DNA of 64,000 nucleotides from Paraburkholderia domus. GTDB lineage: Bacteria; Pseudomonadota; Gammaproteobacteria; Burkholderiales; Burkholderiaceae. Below the pieces are notes generated by a model. It made no database searches, had not been told where the DNA came from, and saw nothing but the letters and a program-made list of their open reading frames with translations. The translations under genes were made by a program, and so were the position numbers. Positions 50,049-59,247 of the stretch are shown here, piece by piece. Each line of letters starts with the position of its first letter. Within the stretch, counting starts at the first letter, position 1. The stretch lies in NCBI RefSeq assembly GCF_905220705.1, contig NZ_CAJNAT010000001.1, forward strand, positions 124,001-188,000, written 5' to 3'.

Positions 50049-52955
50049 ATGACGTTGACCTACACGAGTGTCACGCTTTCGATTGCGCTAGTTCTCGCAT
50101 TGCCGCTGCGCGTGTGGCCCCAGTCCGATGACAAGCCACCGGCTACAGCGAGCGAGGTAGCGGCCGCGTCACAAACCGCGCCTTCTGCCCCACTTCAGAA
50201 TCCGCCCTGGTCGGATGCACGCGCCCATGAGATCCGCGAACAGTTGGCAACCACCAAGGATGGTGAGCAACGCTATGCGCTGCTTATCGAACTGAGCCGT
50301 GGTTATTATCGCAGCGGTCATGTCGCCGAGTCCCTGCACGTAGGTGACGAAATACTCAGCGACTCCGCCATTTCAAAAGGGCGGCGTTCGCTGAAGGCGT
50401 CCGACCTGGCCATCTCGTATGCGCTTGCCAACGACTACGCGAGAAGTCAAAAGATGGTGGATCGTGCGAAGGAACTGGCGCAAGAAACGCCCGCCAGCGA
50501 GTTGGAAACCCTCCCACGTGAACCCGCCTACGCATTTCTCTCCACGGAAGCGGAAATCGACCGGCGCCATCTGAACCGGCATGACCTTGCCCTACTCAAA
50601 TATCGCGAGCATGCGGATCTCGCCTGGAGCAACTTCAACAACGTATCACTGAGCGAACGGCGGCGCCGCGCTGCGGCCAACGAAGTGCTCGCGTCCGTCA
50701 GCGGATTGACGCGTCTCATGGTGCAAAACAACCGGCGCTCAGAGGCGCTCAGTTATGCCAATGAAATGCAATGGTATGTCGACCATCGTCCCGACCTGCA
50801 CCCTACGCTGACGCAACGTGCGGACGTCAATTTTGCCCGTGCAATCGCGCTTTGCTCATTCGACGATTACGACGCGGCGCTCGATGCGATCAATACGACC
50901 ATTGCCGAATACCAGCGCGCGGGGCTCGTGGAGCACGATACCAGCTACGGGGGCGCACTGCGCATGCGTCTGCTAGTCGCCTTGGGCATGGGCCGAATCC
51001 AGCAATTCGCGGCCGATGCCGAAGCGCTCGATCGCGGCCGTGCAATCAACCCGGTTCTGGCAGGCATCGTTATGCCAGAAGAGTACGACTCGATGAGTCT
51101 TGCGGCGCATGGGCAATGGGCGAGCGCCAACGAAAGAATCAGTATCGTGATGGCAAAAACCCTGCGCTATCAAGGCGCCGAAAGTCCGTTTTACAAATAT
51201 CAGGCGGCAATGCAGATGTTGTACCGGCTCGACGACCCAGCCGGCCAGATCAGCGACGCGGACATCGAGCGCTATGTCATGCCACTCACCGGCACGAACG
51301 ACGACTGGAGCGACGCCAGCACACGCGGCTCGTATGACGAGGACGGCGCGCTGGTGGCATCCATGGACCGGCTGATGCGTCCAGGCGCGCCCGAATCGGC
51401 TCGGGCTCTGGCATTTCGCATTGCCGAACTGTTGCATGTCAACGCCACGCAGGGCGCGATGATCGACGGCGCCGCGCGGCTCGCCGCAGGCGATCCCGCT
51501 CTGCGCGCACTGATCGAAAAGGAGCAGGCGCTACGGTACGAGCAGAATACGGGCCGAATGATGTTCGCACGCGCGACGGATAACCTCGCGAACCTCACCG
51601 GCCGTGCGGACACCGCAGTCCTCAACCGGCAGAGCAGCATTGTCGAAGATCGGGAGAAGGCGCTCAAGGAAGCGTCTGAAAAGTTGCGCGGCCTGCGCCA
51701 TGACATCGCCCAAAGGTTTCCGATCTATCGCGAACTGGTGGCGCCGGCTATCCCCTCGCCTGAGAAAATCGGCGCGATATTGAAGCCCGACGAGGTGTAC
51801 GTCAATTTATACGCCGGTCGAAATGCGAGCTACGCCTTCGTGGTCCAGCCCGGGGGCGCCTTGCGCGCGGTCCGGCTCGACGTCACCCGCGAGCAGTTGA
51901 AAAAAATGGCCGTGGCCTTGCGTGCCAGTTTCGACGCCGGCACGCCTCCGTCAAGAGCCGGCGATGCCGGCGGTTTTGATCTGGCCGCTGCTTCCGGCCT
52001 CTACGCGGCGCTCATCGCGCCGATCCAGACGTCGCTGCAGGGCGCCACCACCATCTACCTGTCGACCTCCGGCCTGCTGGCCGCCGTGCCCTTCAACGTG
52101 CTCGTGACCCGCCCCGCGAAAACCCTCGCCGAAGCAAACTGGTGGATCACGGCGGCCACACCCGTGCAAATGCCCAGCGCATCGGCGCTCGTGCTCGCGC
52201 GCAGCGAGCACGCCGGAACGGCCGGCAATTCGTTCATCGCCTTTGCCGACCCCGCCTTCGACGGTCGCAAGACCCTGCCGATCTCCGATACCGCCGCGCC
52301 CGAAGTGCGAGCGCGAGCGATACCCGCGAATGCCGACGTCACCGATTTCGACTATCACCGGGTGGCGCCGCTTCCTGAAACGCTCGACGAAGCGCGTGCC
52401 ATCGCCGCTGCACTCGGCGCTTCACCACAGAGCGTGATCTGGGGTATTCAGGCGTCACGTAGCCAGGTGCTCAAGGAAAACATGTCGGACGACAAAGTGG
52501 TGGTGTTCGCCACGCACGGCGTCATCGCAGGCCAGGTGCCGGGCCTGCGTAAAGCCGGCCTGGCGCTGGCGTATGAAGGCAGCGGCCTTGCCGATTCCAT
52601 CCTGACGATCGACGATATCGTCACGCTGCGTCTGAATGCCGATTGGGTTGTGCTGTCGGCCTGCAATACCGGCTTCGCGACCGGTGACGCGGGCGACTCC
52701 GTATCCGCTCTGTCACGCGGATTTTTCGGAGCCGGCGCACGCTCCTTGCTGGTGACGCAGTGGGCAGTCGAATCGCAATCGGCAAAGCAACTGACCGTCG
52801 GACTGTTCCAGGCCTATACCCAGGCGCCCGCGCTTTCGAAAGCCGGCTCGCTTGCACAGGTGCAGCGAGACATGCTCAATGGCAAGTACGGCGCCTTGTA
52901 CAGGCATCCGTATTTCTGGGGGGCGTATACGCTGGCGGGGAACGCAGCACGTTGA
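50049..52955 (+). CDS. Second exported TPR-CHAT caspase-like protease
   Basis: The protein has 968 residues. A signal peptide (about 1-25, TLSIALVLALPLRVWPQ) is followed by a long helical TPR-like region (about 50-560) and a C-terminal CHAT domain. The catalytic dyad is His823 in FATHGVIAG and Cys872 in VLSACNTGF. ATG 50049 has GGAGG at about 11 bases; an ATG at 50022 is the alternative. It differs strongly from the CHAT protein at 42596, so it is not a recent copy. It stands alone on the plus strand. Confidence 0.87.
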   Translation: MTLTYTSVTLSIALVLALPLRVWPQSDDKPPATASEVAAASQTAPSAPLQNPPWSDARAHEIREQLATTKDGEQRYALLIELSRGYYRSGHVAESLHVGDEILSDSAISKGRRSLKASDLAISYALANDYARSQKMVDRAKELAQETPASELETLPREPAYAFLSTEAEIDRRHLNRHDLALLKYREHADLAWSNFNNVSLSERRRRAAANEVLASVSGLTRLMVQNNRRSEALSYANEMQWYVDHRPDLHPTLTQRADVNFARAIALCSFDDYDAALDAINTTIAEYQRAGLVEHDTSYGGALRMRLLVALGMGRIQQFAADAEALDRGRAINPVLAGIVMPEEYDSMSLAAHGQWASANERISIVMAKTLRYQGAESPFYKYQAAMQMLYRLDDPAGQISDADIERYVMPLTGTNDDWSDASTRGSYDEDGALVASMDRLMRPGAPESARALAFRIAELLHVNATQGAMIDGAARLAAGDPALRALIEKEQALRYEQNTGRMMFARATDNLANLTGRADTAVLNRQSSIVEDREKALKEASEKLRGLRHDIAQRFPIYRELVAPAIPSPEKIGAILKPDEVYVNLYAGRNASYAFVVQPGGALRAVRLDVTREQLKKMAVALRASFDAGTPPSRAGDAGGFDLAAASGLYAALIAPIQTSLQGATTIYLSTSGLLAAVPFNVLVTRPAKTLAEANWWITAATPVQMPSASALVLARSEHAGTAGNSFIAFADPAFDGRKTLPISDTAAPEVRARAIPANADVTDFDYHRVAPLPETLDEARAIAAALGASPQSVIWGIQASRSQVLKENMSDDKVVVFATHGVIAGQVPGLRKAGLALAYEGSGLADSILTIDDIVTLRLNADWVVLSACNTGFATGDAGDSVSALSRGFFGAGARSLLVTQWAVESQSAKQLTVGLFQAYTQAPALSKAGSLAQVQRDMLNGKYGALYRHPYFWGAYTLAGNAAR

Positions 52956-52989
52956 TCCTATTCTTCGCCGCCCTCTCCCACATTCACGA

Positions 52990-53381
52990 ATGGCGCCCAA
53001 AGCGGGCGGTGGCAATCCGCAGCTTCCGCTCCCAGGCTACGCCGGCTACTTCGTCTTTGAAAACTACACGCCGTCAACGGATGTAGGCTTCACCGAGCCA
53101 CTGAACGGCGGTACCGAACACGCACTCGGCAGCGCCACCGCATCCGATGTGACTACGCCGCGTTGCGCCTCGCAACCGCGACCGGAGAGGTGGCCGTCGG
53201 CTCACGCAACAGCAGTGTGCTGACCGGCTGGGCTGGCGGCCTTGTGGAACAAGAAAACGGCCTGAACGCGGCGCTCACCATCGCGCCAATCGGGACAGGC
53301 ACCGATTCTAATAACTTCGTTATCCAGACGGATTCCGTCGCGAATCTGGTACAGGTCTCCATTCTCACGCCGGCCGTGTGA
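52990..53381 (+). pseudogene. Possible frameshifted small gene downstream of the CHAT gene
   Basis: From ATG 52990 one frame reads MAPKAGGGNPQLPLPGYAGY and FVFENYTPSTDVGFTEP up to SATASD. Near 53150 protein-like sequence appears in the next frame: YAALRLATATGEVAVGSRNS, then GWAGGLVEQENGL and FVIQTDSVANLVQVSILTPAV, ending at a TGA at 53379-53381. Both halves look less like shadow than other frames here. A single-base change near 53150 would join them. I recognise no family. Sequencing error or chance is possible. Confidence 0.3.
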
Positions 53382-53723
53382 GCCGATCGCCAGCGATTTC
53401 GTTTGGTTCGTTCGGGATACGCGCCGCGGGCCAGAGTTTGTGCACCGCAATGCAATTCGATGCGGCAGACATGCCGCCTGCCTCAAGGTGGTTGGGCGTA
53501 TCATTTCGTGAGCAAGACACGGTTCAGGCGGCACCCGCCGAGGGGCGATTCCCCCATCACCGGCCGGGGTGCCGCACCGTTGTCCCACTGTGGAACTGCG
53601 CGTCTCCTCGCTGGAATCCATAGTGTCTGAGCGCAGCACCGCGCAGAATCCCCCTTAAAGGGGAGCACGATTGCATGGACGGGGGATGGCAGCCAGGGTC
53701 AACCCGTACGCCTGGAGCAACTG
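53382..53723. other. Non-coding leader of the LAL regulator gene
   Basis: No convincing gene is seen in this 342-bp stretch. It carries the palindrome and GGGGGA repeats described separately. GGAG lies 8 bases before the regulator start. Confidence 0.5.
53650..53687 (+). promoter_or_regulatory. Candidate LAL-regulator operator upstream of its own gene
   Basis: CCCCC at 53650-53654, then TTAAA, then GGGGAG at 53660-53665 form an imperfect palindrome. A second GGGGGA is at 53681-53686, after ATGGAC. The A bases of the two G-runs are 22 bases apart. The arrangement recalls MalT boxes (GGGGA-type direct repeats). The same layout occurs at 63258-63297 upstream of the PHA operon. Confidence 0.5.
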
Positions 53724-56462
53724 ATGCACGTGACAGAAGCGACAATCTCGAACAAGCCACTTCTCTTCCTTGCAACGAAGGTCGTTCCGCCACGCCTGCC
53801 CACGGGCTTGATCGACCGCCCGCGCCTCGCTTCGCTTGCCGCGCAGACGGAAAAGAAGCGCCTGACGGTGATCAAGGCGCCCGCGGGATTTGGCAAGACG
53901 TCGCTCGCGCTTGGCTGGCTCAGCGCGCTCGCGACGAACAGCGCGCGGGTCGCCTGGCTCGCTCTCGACGCCGACGATGACGAGCCCGCCCGATACTTCA
54001 ATCATCTTGCGCACGCATTACGGCAAGCCTGCGGCAACGTCGGTGCCTCAGTCATCGGCTTGACCGCCGAAGCGTCGTTCGTGCCGGCGAATGCACTCGC
54101 ATCGACGCTAATTAACGAGCTTGTCGACGTCGACGAGGAGGTCTACCTCTTCATCGACGACTACCATTTGATCAGCGAGGCACCGATTCACGAAGCGATG
54201 TCGCTGTTCATTGCCAATGCGCCCTCCCAGGTCCACGTGGTGCTGTGCACGCGAACCGATCCCCCGCTTCCTACGGCCAAGCTGCGAGCCCGAAACGAAC
54301 TTCTGGAGATCGACGCGTCGACGTTGAGATTCGACTTCGACGAGACGCGCCGCTTCGTCGAGCACGAATGCCCAGGAAAGCTCGGCACCACGGACGTGAA
54401 GTCCCTGTTCGCAACCACCGAAGGCTGGGCTGCCGCGCTGCGGATCTCCGCGTCGGTGCTGGCGCGGGACGATCGCCCCCAAGGCTGGCGGGCCAGCGCG
54501 CCGACCGGCGCATCAAGGCCGCTGGCAGACTACCTCGAAGACATACTCCAGTCCTTACCTGCGGGGATGTTCGAGTTCATGCTGCGTACGGCGATACTCG
54601 ATCGTCTGAGTGCGCCGCTTTGCGAGGCGCTCACCGGCGAGAAGCAGAGCCAGATCACGCTGGACGCGATTGTGGCGCGCCAGTTGCTGCTGGAGCCGCT
54701 GGACCTGGAAGGACATTGGTTCCGTTATCACCCGCTCATGGCCGAGTACCTCCGGCGTCGGCTGAACGACCGGTATCCCGACGAGATCACCGAACTGCAT
54801 CGCCGCGCGTGGCAGTGGTACGCGGCAGAGCACCAGTGGACCGACGCAGTCAGGCATGCCATCGCCGCCGGCGCAACCGACGATGCCATTCGCCTCATGG
54901 AACACTGCGCAAAGTCGCTCCTCAAAAGCGGCGATCTGCTCACGCTGGTCGGCTGGCAGCGTCAATTCCCGGCCGACCTGATGCGGGCGCAGATTACCGT
55001 CACGCTTGCGATTGTCTGGGGCACGGTACTCGCCATGCGCTTCGATGACACGCTCTCGATGCTGGATTCGATCGAACACGATGCCGCAGACAAGGCGGTC
55101 GACGCGGACTACGTCCGGTGGGAGTGCGCCGCGATTCGCTCGGCACTTGCAGCACTACAGGATGATCCACAACGGGCACTCCCGCTCGCGCAACAGTATC
55201 TGGCCCGGCCGTCGCGCGATGCATGGACTACCAATGCGATCTCGAACGTGGCCCGCTTCTGCCACTGGAAAGCGGGCAATCTCGAGGCCCTTCACGCCAT
55301 CCCCTGGATTCCAGACCCAGTCGAGGAAGATCAACGCAGCGTGTTCTCCACGGTCTATCGGCTTTGCCTGCTCGGCCATGTGGAAATGCAGCAACTGCGC
55401 TTTCCGCTCGCGGAGCGCCGCTTCAACGAAGCGATGGCACTCGCCGAGCACCATTCGGGCCCGCACTCGATAGCGGCGGCCTTGTGCGCGCCGATGATCG
55501 CCCAATTACGTTATGAGCAGGGGCGCCTGGACGAAGCTGAAGCGCTGCTCGTCGAGCTCATGCCGGTCATTGAACTTGCCGTATTTCTCGACAGTGTGCT
55601 CATCAGCTATCGCATACTCATTCGAATCGCCGTGGCACGCTCCAATTTTGCGCACGCGTATGCCTTGCTCGACAGCGGACAGGCGCTGGGTCAGGCACGT
55701 CGATGGAACCGGCTGATTGCCGCCGCGCTCGCCGAAAGAACCCGGCTGAATCTTGCAGAGGGCCGGCTTGCCGAAGCAGGCGCGTGCGTGGCACAGCTGC
55801 GTCAGTTGGCCACCTCCGACGCCGGGTCGGCCGGCCCCGTGTCGCCGGAGATCGAGAACTACCGGGACCTGGGGGCTGCGTGCCTCGCCATACGACGGCA
55901 GCAGACCCAGGAGGCGGTCGAGATATTGAACGGTGCACTGGCCCGTCTCGAACATCTCCACGGCACCTATCTCGCGTTGCGACTGCGGACCCTCCTCGCG
56001 CTGGCGTGGCTGAACGCCGGCGAGCGCGATCGGGCGCTCACGATATTCCACGAGGTTGCGACGGTCGCAGCGCCTGCCGGAGTCTGCCAATCCATTGTCG
56101 ATCAAGGGCCGGAAATCGGCCCGCTATTGAAGCTGGCGCGCGAGAGCGTCGGCGCCACGACGGCCAAAACGCAGGAGATCGCGACCTGGCTAGACCGTCT
56201 GCTGGATAGCTGGCGAGCCCAGCACGAACCCAACAGCCAGCCACGGCGAGAAGTCGAGCGCGACCGCCTCAGTTCGCGCGAGCGCGGCATCGTCGAGTTG
56301 ATCGCGAAGGGACAGTCAAACAAGGAAATTGCACGTACGCTCGGGATCACACCTGAAACGGTCAAGTCCCACGTAAAGAGCATCTTTACGAAGCTGGAAG
56401 TCGATAAACGCGCCCAGGCCGTCTCGCGCGCGCAGGCGCTCGGATTGGTCAACCATAGCTAG
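53724..56462 (+). CDS. MalT-like (LAL) LuxR-family transcriptional activator
   Basis: The protein has 912 residues. The N-terminal STAND-type ATPase has Walker A KAPAGFGKTS at 51-60 and VYLFIDDYHLI as Walker B. Winged-helix and TPR-like regions follow. The C-terminal LuxR HTH (about 848-905) reads LSSRERGIVELIAKGQSNKE, ending TVKSHVKSIFTKLEV. This is the MalT/AlkS/AcoK architecture, switched by a small molecule and ATP. Start ATG 53724 has GGAG 8 bases upstream. It is convergent with the PHA operon end, and shared motifs suggest it regulates that operon. Confidence 0.9.
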   Translation: MHVTEATISNKPLLFLATKVVPPRLPTGLIDRPRLASLAAQTEKKRLTVIKAPAGFGKTSLALGWLSALATNSARVAWLALDADDDEPARYFNHLAHALRQACGNVGASVIGLTAEASFVPANALASTLINELVDVDEEVYLFIDDYHLISEAPIHEAMSLFIANAPSQVHVVLCTRTDPPLPTAKLRARNELLEIDASTLRFDFDETRRFVEHECPGKLGTTDVKSLFATTEGWAAALRISASVLARDDRPQGWRASAPTGASRPLADYLEDILQSLPAGMFEFMLRTAILDRLSAPLCEALTGEKQSQITLDAIVARQLLLEPLDLEGHWFRYHPLMAEYLRRRLNDRYPDEITELHRRAWQWYAAEHQWTDAVRHAIAAGATDDAIRLMEHCAKSLLKSGDLLTLVGWQRQFPADLMRAQITVTLAIVWGTVLAMRFDDTLSMLDSIEHDAADKAVDADYVRWECAAIRSALAALQDDPQRALPLAQQYLARPSRDAWTTNAISNVARFCHWKAGNLEALHAIPWIPDPVEEDQRSVFSTVYRLCLLGHVEMQQLRFPLAERRFNEAMALAEHHSGPHSIAAALCAPMIAQLRYEQGRLDEAEALLVELMPVIELAVFLDSVLISYRILIRIAVARSNFAHAYALLDSGQALGQARRWNRLIAAALAERTRLNLAEGRLAEAGACVAQLRQLATSDAGSAGPVSPEIENYRDLGAACLAIRRQQTQEAVEILNGALARLEHLHGTYLALRLRTLLALAWLNAGERDRALTIFHEVATVAAPAGVCQSIVDQGPEIGPLLKLARESVGATTAKTQEIATWLDRLLDSWRAQHEPNSQPRREVERDRLSSRERGIVELIAKGQSNKEIARTLGITPETVKSHVKSIFTKLEVDKRAQAVSRAQALGLVNHS

Positions 56463-56524
56463 GGTGCGTCTACGGCAACAACGGGCTCGCGCTAGCCGCC
56501 CATGCTACACGGAGAGCACCTGGC

Positions 56525-57814
56525 CTACCGCAAGACAAGAAATACGCATGCATGGATCAGGACGCCCACCGCGCCACCGACAAATGTCCCGTTGATCCGA
56601 ATGTACTGCAGGTCGCGGCCTATCTCGGCCTCGAGCTTCCGGCTCACCTCCTTCGCGTCCCAGCCTTTTACGACGTCGGCAATCAGCGCCGAAAGCTGGT
56701 GGCGATGGCGCAGCACAAGCAGGCCGGCAATATCAAGCCACCAGGCGTTCAACTTGCGCTGAATGGAAGGCTCACTCGCCACGCCTCTACCGACGGATAC
56801 GAAGCTGGCGGTGATCATGTCGCGCACCGCGGAACGCCCGCTGCCGAGATCAGCAAGCACGTGTGCGCGGACGCGATCGAGCAGGACACGGTAGTAGTTG
56901 CCGTCTTCAAGATGCCGAATGCAGTCGCGCAGCAACAGTCGACCAAAGCGGCGATAAGCAACTGAGGTCCGCAGGTTGTTGGACAATTCTTGCACCGCCA
57001 CGTCGAACCGACGCCGAAGCTCGTGCTCCGGGTCCGCCACGACCTCATGGGTGAGCGCGACAATGCCTTCGACAAACTTGTTGACGATGTATGCATCCAG
57101 CGGCGCAGGCGTGAATTTCGACGCTTCGCTGAACTTCGCCTTGATCAGGTTCACGTTGGCGCTCAACCACGTTTCCGCGGCGCTGAGTCCGCGATCCAGT
57201 AGCGGCTGATGCCGGTTACCTTCGGTGAGGATATCCAGGAGCTGGCTTGCGACACGCGATACCTCGACCGTACGCAAGCGCGGAATCACCACTCGATCAA
57301 AGAAATGTTCGACGTCCGTCTCGTCCATGCCGTCAAGCAATCGGGGGAGCGAGCCGGCCACCACGTCCGCGATTACCGCACTGTTTTCACGTACTGCGAG
57401 CCACCCTGCCAGCGCTTCTGCCGCATTGAAACCACTCAGTCGCGCGACGATGACTTCGGGTGTCAGGAAGTTCTCCTCGACAAAGCTGCCCAGACTCTCG
57501 GCGATGCGCTGCTGGTTCCTCGGAATGATGGCCGTGTGCGGGATCGGGATCCCGCACGGGTAGCGGAACAACGCGACGACGGCATACCAGTCTGCAATCG
57601 CACCGACAGTACCTGCCTCGGCAAAAGCACGTGGCCACTCCAACCACGGATAGGCTGCCTGGCAGACCACGCAGGCGAGTAGCAGTGCGATCATCGCCGC
57701 GAGCAAACAGGTCGCCGTCGTGCGCATGCGCTTTAACCGAACGCGCTTCCCGTCCCCGACTGGGTCAAGCTTCGCGCGCCCGGAATTCCTGTCCGTCCCA
57801 GTCACGAAGCTCAA
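56525..57814 (-). CDS. DUF445 family membrane protein
   Basis: The protein has 429 residues if the TTG at 57814 is used. That TTG overlaps the phaZ stop (TTGA) and sits 4 bases after a perfect AGGAGG. ATG 57727 is the alternative. A membrane segment lies near 35-55, then the family signature GTVGAIADWYAVVALFRYP and IPHTAIIPRNQQRIAESLG, a long helical region, and a C-terminal hydrophobic anchor (VGGAVGVLIHACVFLVL). It is the last gene of the PHA operon. Its function in DUF445 families is unknown. Confidence 0.85.
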   Translation of the reverse strand: MSFVTGTDRNSGRAKLDPVGDGKRVRLKRMRTTATCLLAAMIALLLACVVCQAAYPWLEWPRAFAEAGTVGAIADWYAVVALFRYPCGIPIPHTAIIPRNQQRIAESLGSFVEENFLTPEVIVARLSGFNAAEALAGWLAVRENSAVIADVVAGSLPRLLDGMDETDVEHFFDRVVIPRLRTVEVSRVASQLLDILTEGNRHQPLLDRGLSAAETWLSANVNLIKAKFSEASKFTPAPLDAYIVNKFVEGIVALTHEVVADPEHELRRRFDVAVQELSNNLRTSVAYRRFGRLLLRDCIRHLEDGNYYRVLLDRVRAHVLADLGSGRSAVRDMITASFVSVGRGVASEPSIQRKLNAWWLDIAGLLVLRHRHQLSALIADVVKGWDAKEVSRKLEAEIGRDLQYIRINGTFVGGAVGVLIHACVFLVLR

Positions 57815-58653
57815 CCCGCCTCCTGCCGCAGGAACCGCTTCACCACCGGAGCGACCTCACCTGCGCGGGTGATGAGAAAGAGATGGCCGTCATCGACCAC
57901 GTGCAGGGTCGCATGTCGAATCCTTGCCGCGAGAATCTTTGCGTTCGTGAGCGGCACGATCGGATCGTCGTTTCCATGCATGACGAGCGTCTTCTGCCGA
58001 AGCGCGCCGAGCCACGGCAGGCTGGTCCAACCCGATGCAGCCAGCAATTGATAGAGATAACCGCGGCCACGCGGCGCCTGGATATGGCGGCTGTGTTGCT
58101 CGAGCAAGGCGGAGTCGTGGCGGTACGCGCCGCCGTATATCTCCGCCCCGATTTGCCGCAGGTAGGCCGGATCGGTATAACGTCGCGGCCCGATCAGTTT
58201 TGACAGTACCGACAGCCGGGCGGGCACCATGATCACCCCGGGCGACGTGGCCGCGAGAATCAGCCTGCGGCAGCGCCTGGGGTAAAGGTGCGCGAACTGC
58301 TGGGCCAGCGCCCCACCCCACGATACGCCGAGCACATCGACGGGGCCGGCGTAGCCGAGCCGCGTCAGGAGCTTGTCGGACAGGACGGCGAGCGTCGAGA
58401 ACCGATACGGGATCAAGGGGACGGGCGAGCCGCCAACGCCAGGGACATCGAAGACGATGACGGTCACGTCATCCAGTGCTGCAACGAACGGCTCAACCAG
58501 TTCAATATTCGCGCCGATGCCATTGAATAAGAGCAACGGCGGCGAGGCGTCGCTGCCACGCCGGACTGCGACACGCAGCAACTGGCCGTCCAGTTCGATC
58601 GTCTGAATTTGCATGGCGTCGACACACTCCGCGTCTGTTTGTAAGTCGGTCAT
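57811..58653 (-). CDS. phaZ: Intracellular mcl-PHA depolymerase PhaZ
   Basis: The protein has 280 residues from ATG 58653. The alpha/beta hydrolase is close in sequence pattern to the Pseudomonas mcl-PHA depolymerase: LLLFNGIGANIELVEPF, FDVPGVGGSPVP, lipase box GVSWGGALAQQFAH, MVPARLSVL, then GNDDPIVPL and DDGHLFLITRAGEVAP supplying Asp and His. It breaks stored polymer down to 3-hydroxyacids. It lies 112 bp after the phasin gene and overlaps the DUF445 start. The extra N-terminal 13-residue leader is uncertain; ATG 58614 is possible. Confidence 0.9.
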   Translation of the reverse strand: MTDLQTDAECVDAMQIQTIELDGQLLRVAVRRGSDASPPLLLFNGIGANIELVEPFVAALDDVTVIVFDVPGVGGSPVPLIPYRFSTLAVLSDKLLTRLGYAGPVDVLGVSWGGALAQQFAHLYPRRCRRLILAATSPGVIMVPARLSVLSKLIGPRRYTDPAYLRQIGAEIYGGAYRHDSALLEQHSRHIQAPRGRGYLYQLLAASGWTSLPWLGALRQKTLVMHGNDDPIVPLTNAKILAARIRHATLHVVDDGHLFLITRAGEVAPVVKRFLRQEAG

Positions 58654-58765
58654 CCGGTTGATCCGCTTGTTGACCGGAGTTGATGCTTTAACACCCACCC
58701 CGGTCTCATGCAAAATGGTTGCTGATTAGCCGCTTCGTTGTGGCGGCTCGCATCAGCCCGTTCGA

Positions 58766-59188
58766 TCACTTCTTGGGCTGCACGAGCGCTTTGAGTTCCT
58801 CGACATGCTCCGCAAAGCGCTTCGTGACGACAGCGATACTGTCGGTTTGAGCCCGGTACGCCGCATCCGCGAGTTCCTGCATGTCGCCGAATGCCTTTTG
58901 CAATGTTTTTTGAACCCCTTCGCCCGTTGCAGCAGCGGATTCACTGCCCGGGGACCGCAAGCGGGTCACGAGCGATTGCAGTTCAGTCATCGTCGAACGC
59001 ACGACATCCATCTGCTTCTGACCGAGTTGCTGCACACCAGCGAGCGCAGTCATATTCGCCTCGGCGAGCGCTTCAATGTCCTTGCGGCGCGATTCGAGGA
59101 TTGCGGCTACGTCGATGCCCGGCAGCTTGAACTGCGTGATGAGCTTCGTATATTCAGAAAACATATTGCTGGGATTGATTGTTGTCAT
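58766..59188 (-). CDS. Phasin family protein
   Basis: The protein has 140 residues and is mostly amphipathic helix. IDVAAILESRRKDIEALAEAN, cut here at ALAEA in the family signature, and LAGVQQLGQKQMDVVRSTM match granule-associated phasins. The C terminus is Lys-rich (QPKK). It coats PHA granules and controls their size and number. It lies between phaC and phaZ, 59 bp after phaC. Confidence 0.88.
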   Translation of the reverse strand: MTTINPSNMFSEYTKLITQFKLPGIDVAAILESRRKDIEALAEANMTALAGVQQLGQKQMDVVRSTMTELQSLVTRLRSPGSESAAATGEGVQKTLQKAFGDMQELADAAYRAQTDSIAVVTKRFAEHVEELKALVQPKK

Positions 59189-59247
59189 GATGACTCCGTT
59201 AAAGCAGTTGCGAAAAAATCGTATTCGCTATCCGGCAATGATGCCGG

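Noticed and set aside
53378..53623. 81-codon plus-strand frame before the LAL gene
   Set aside because: No motif, no ribosome-binding site, and composition like other shadows; the region is better read as a leader.
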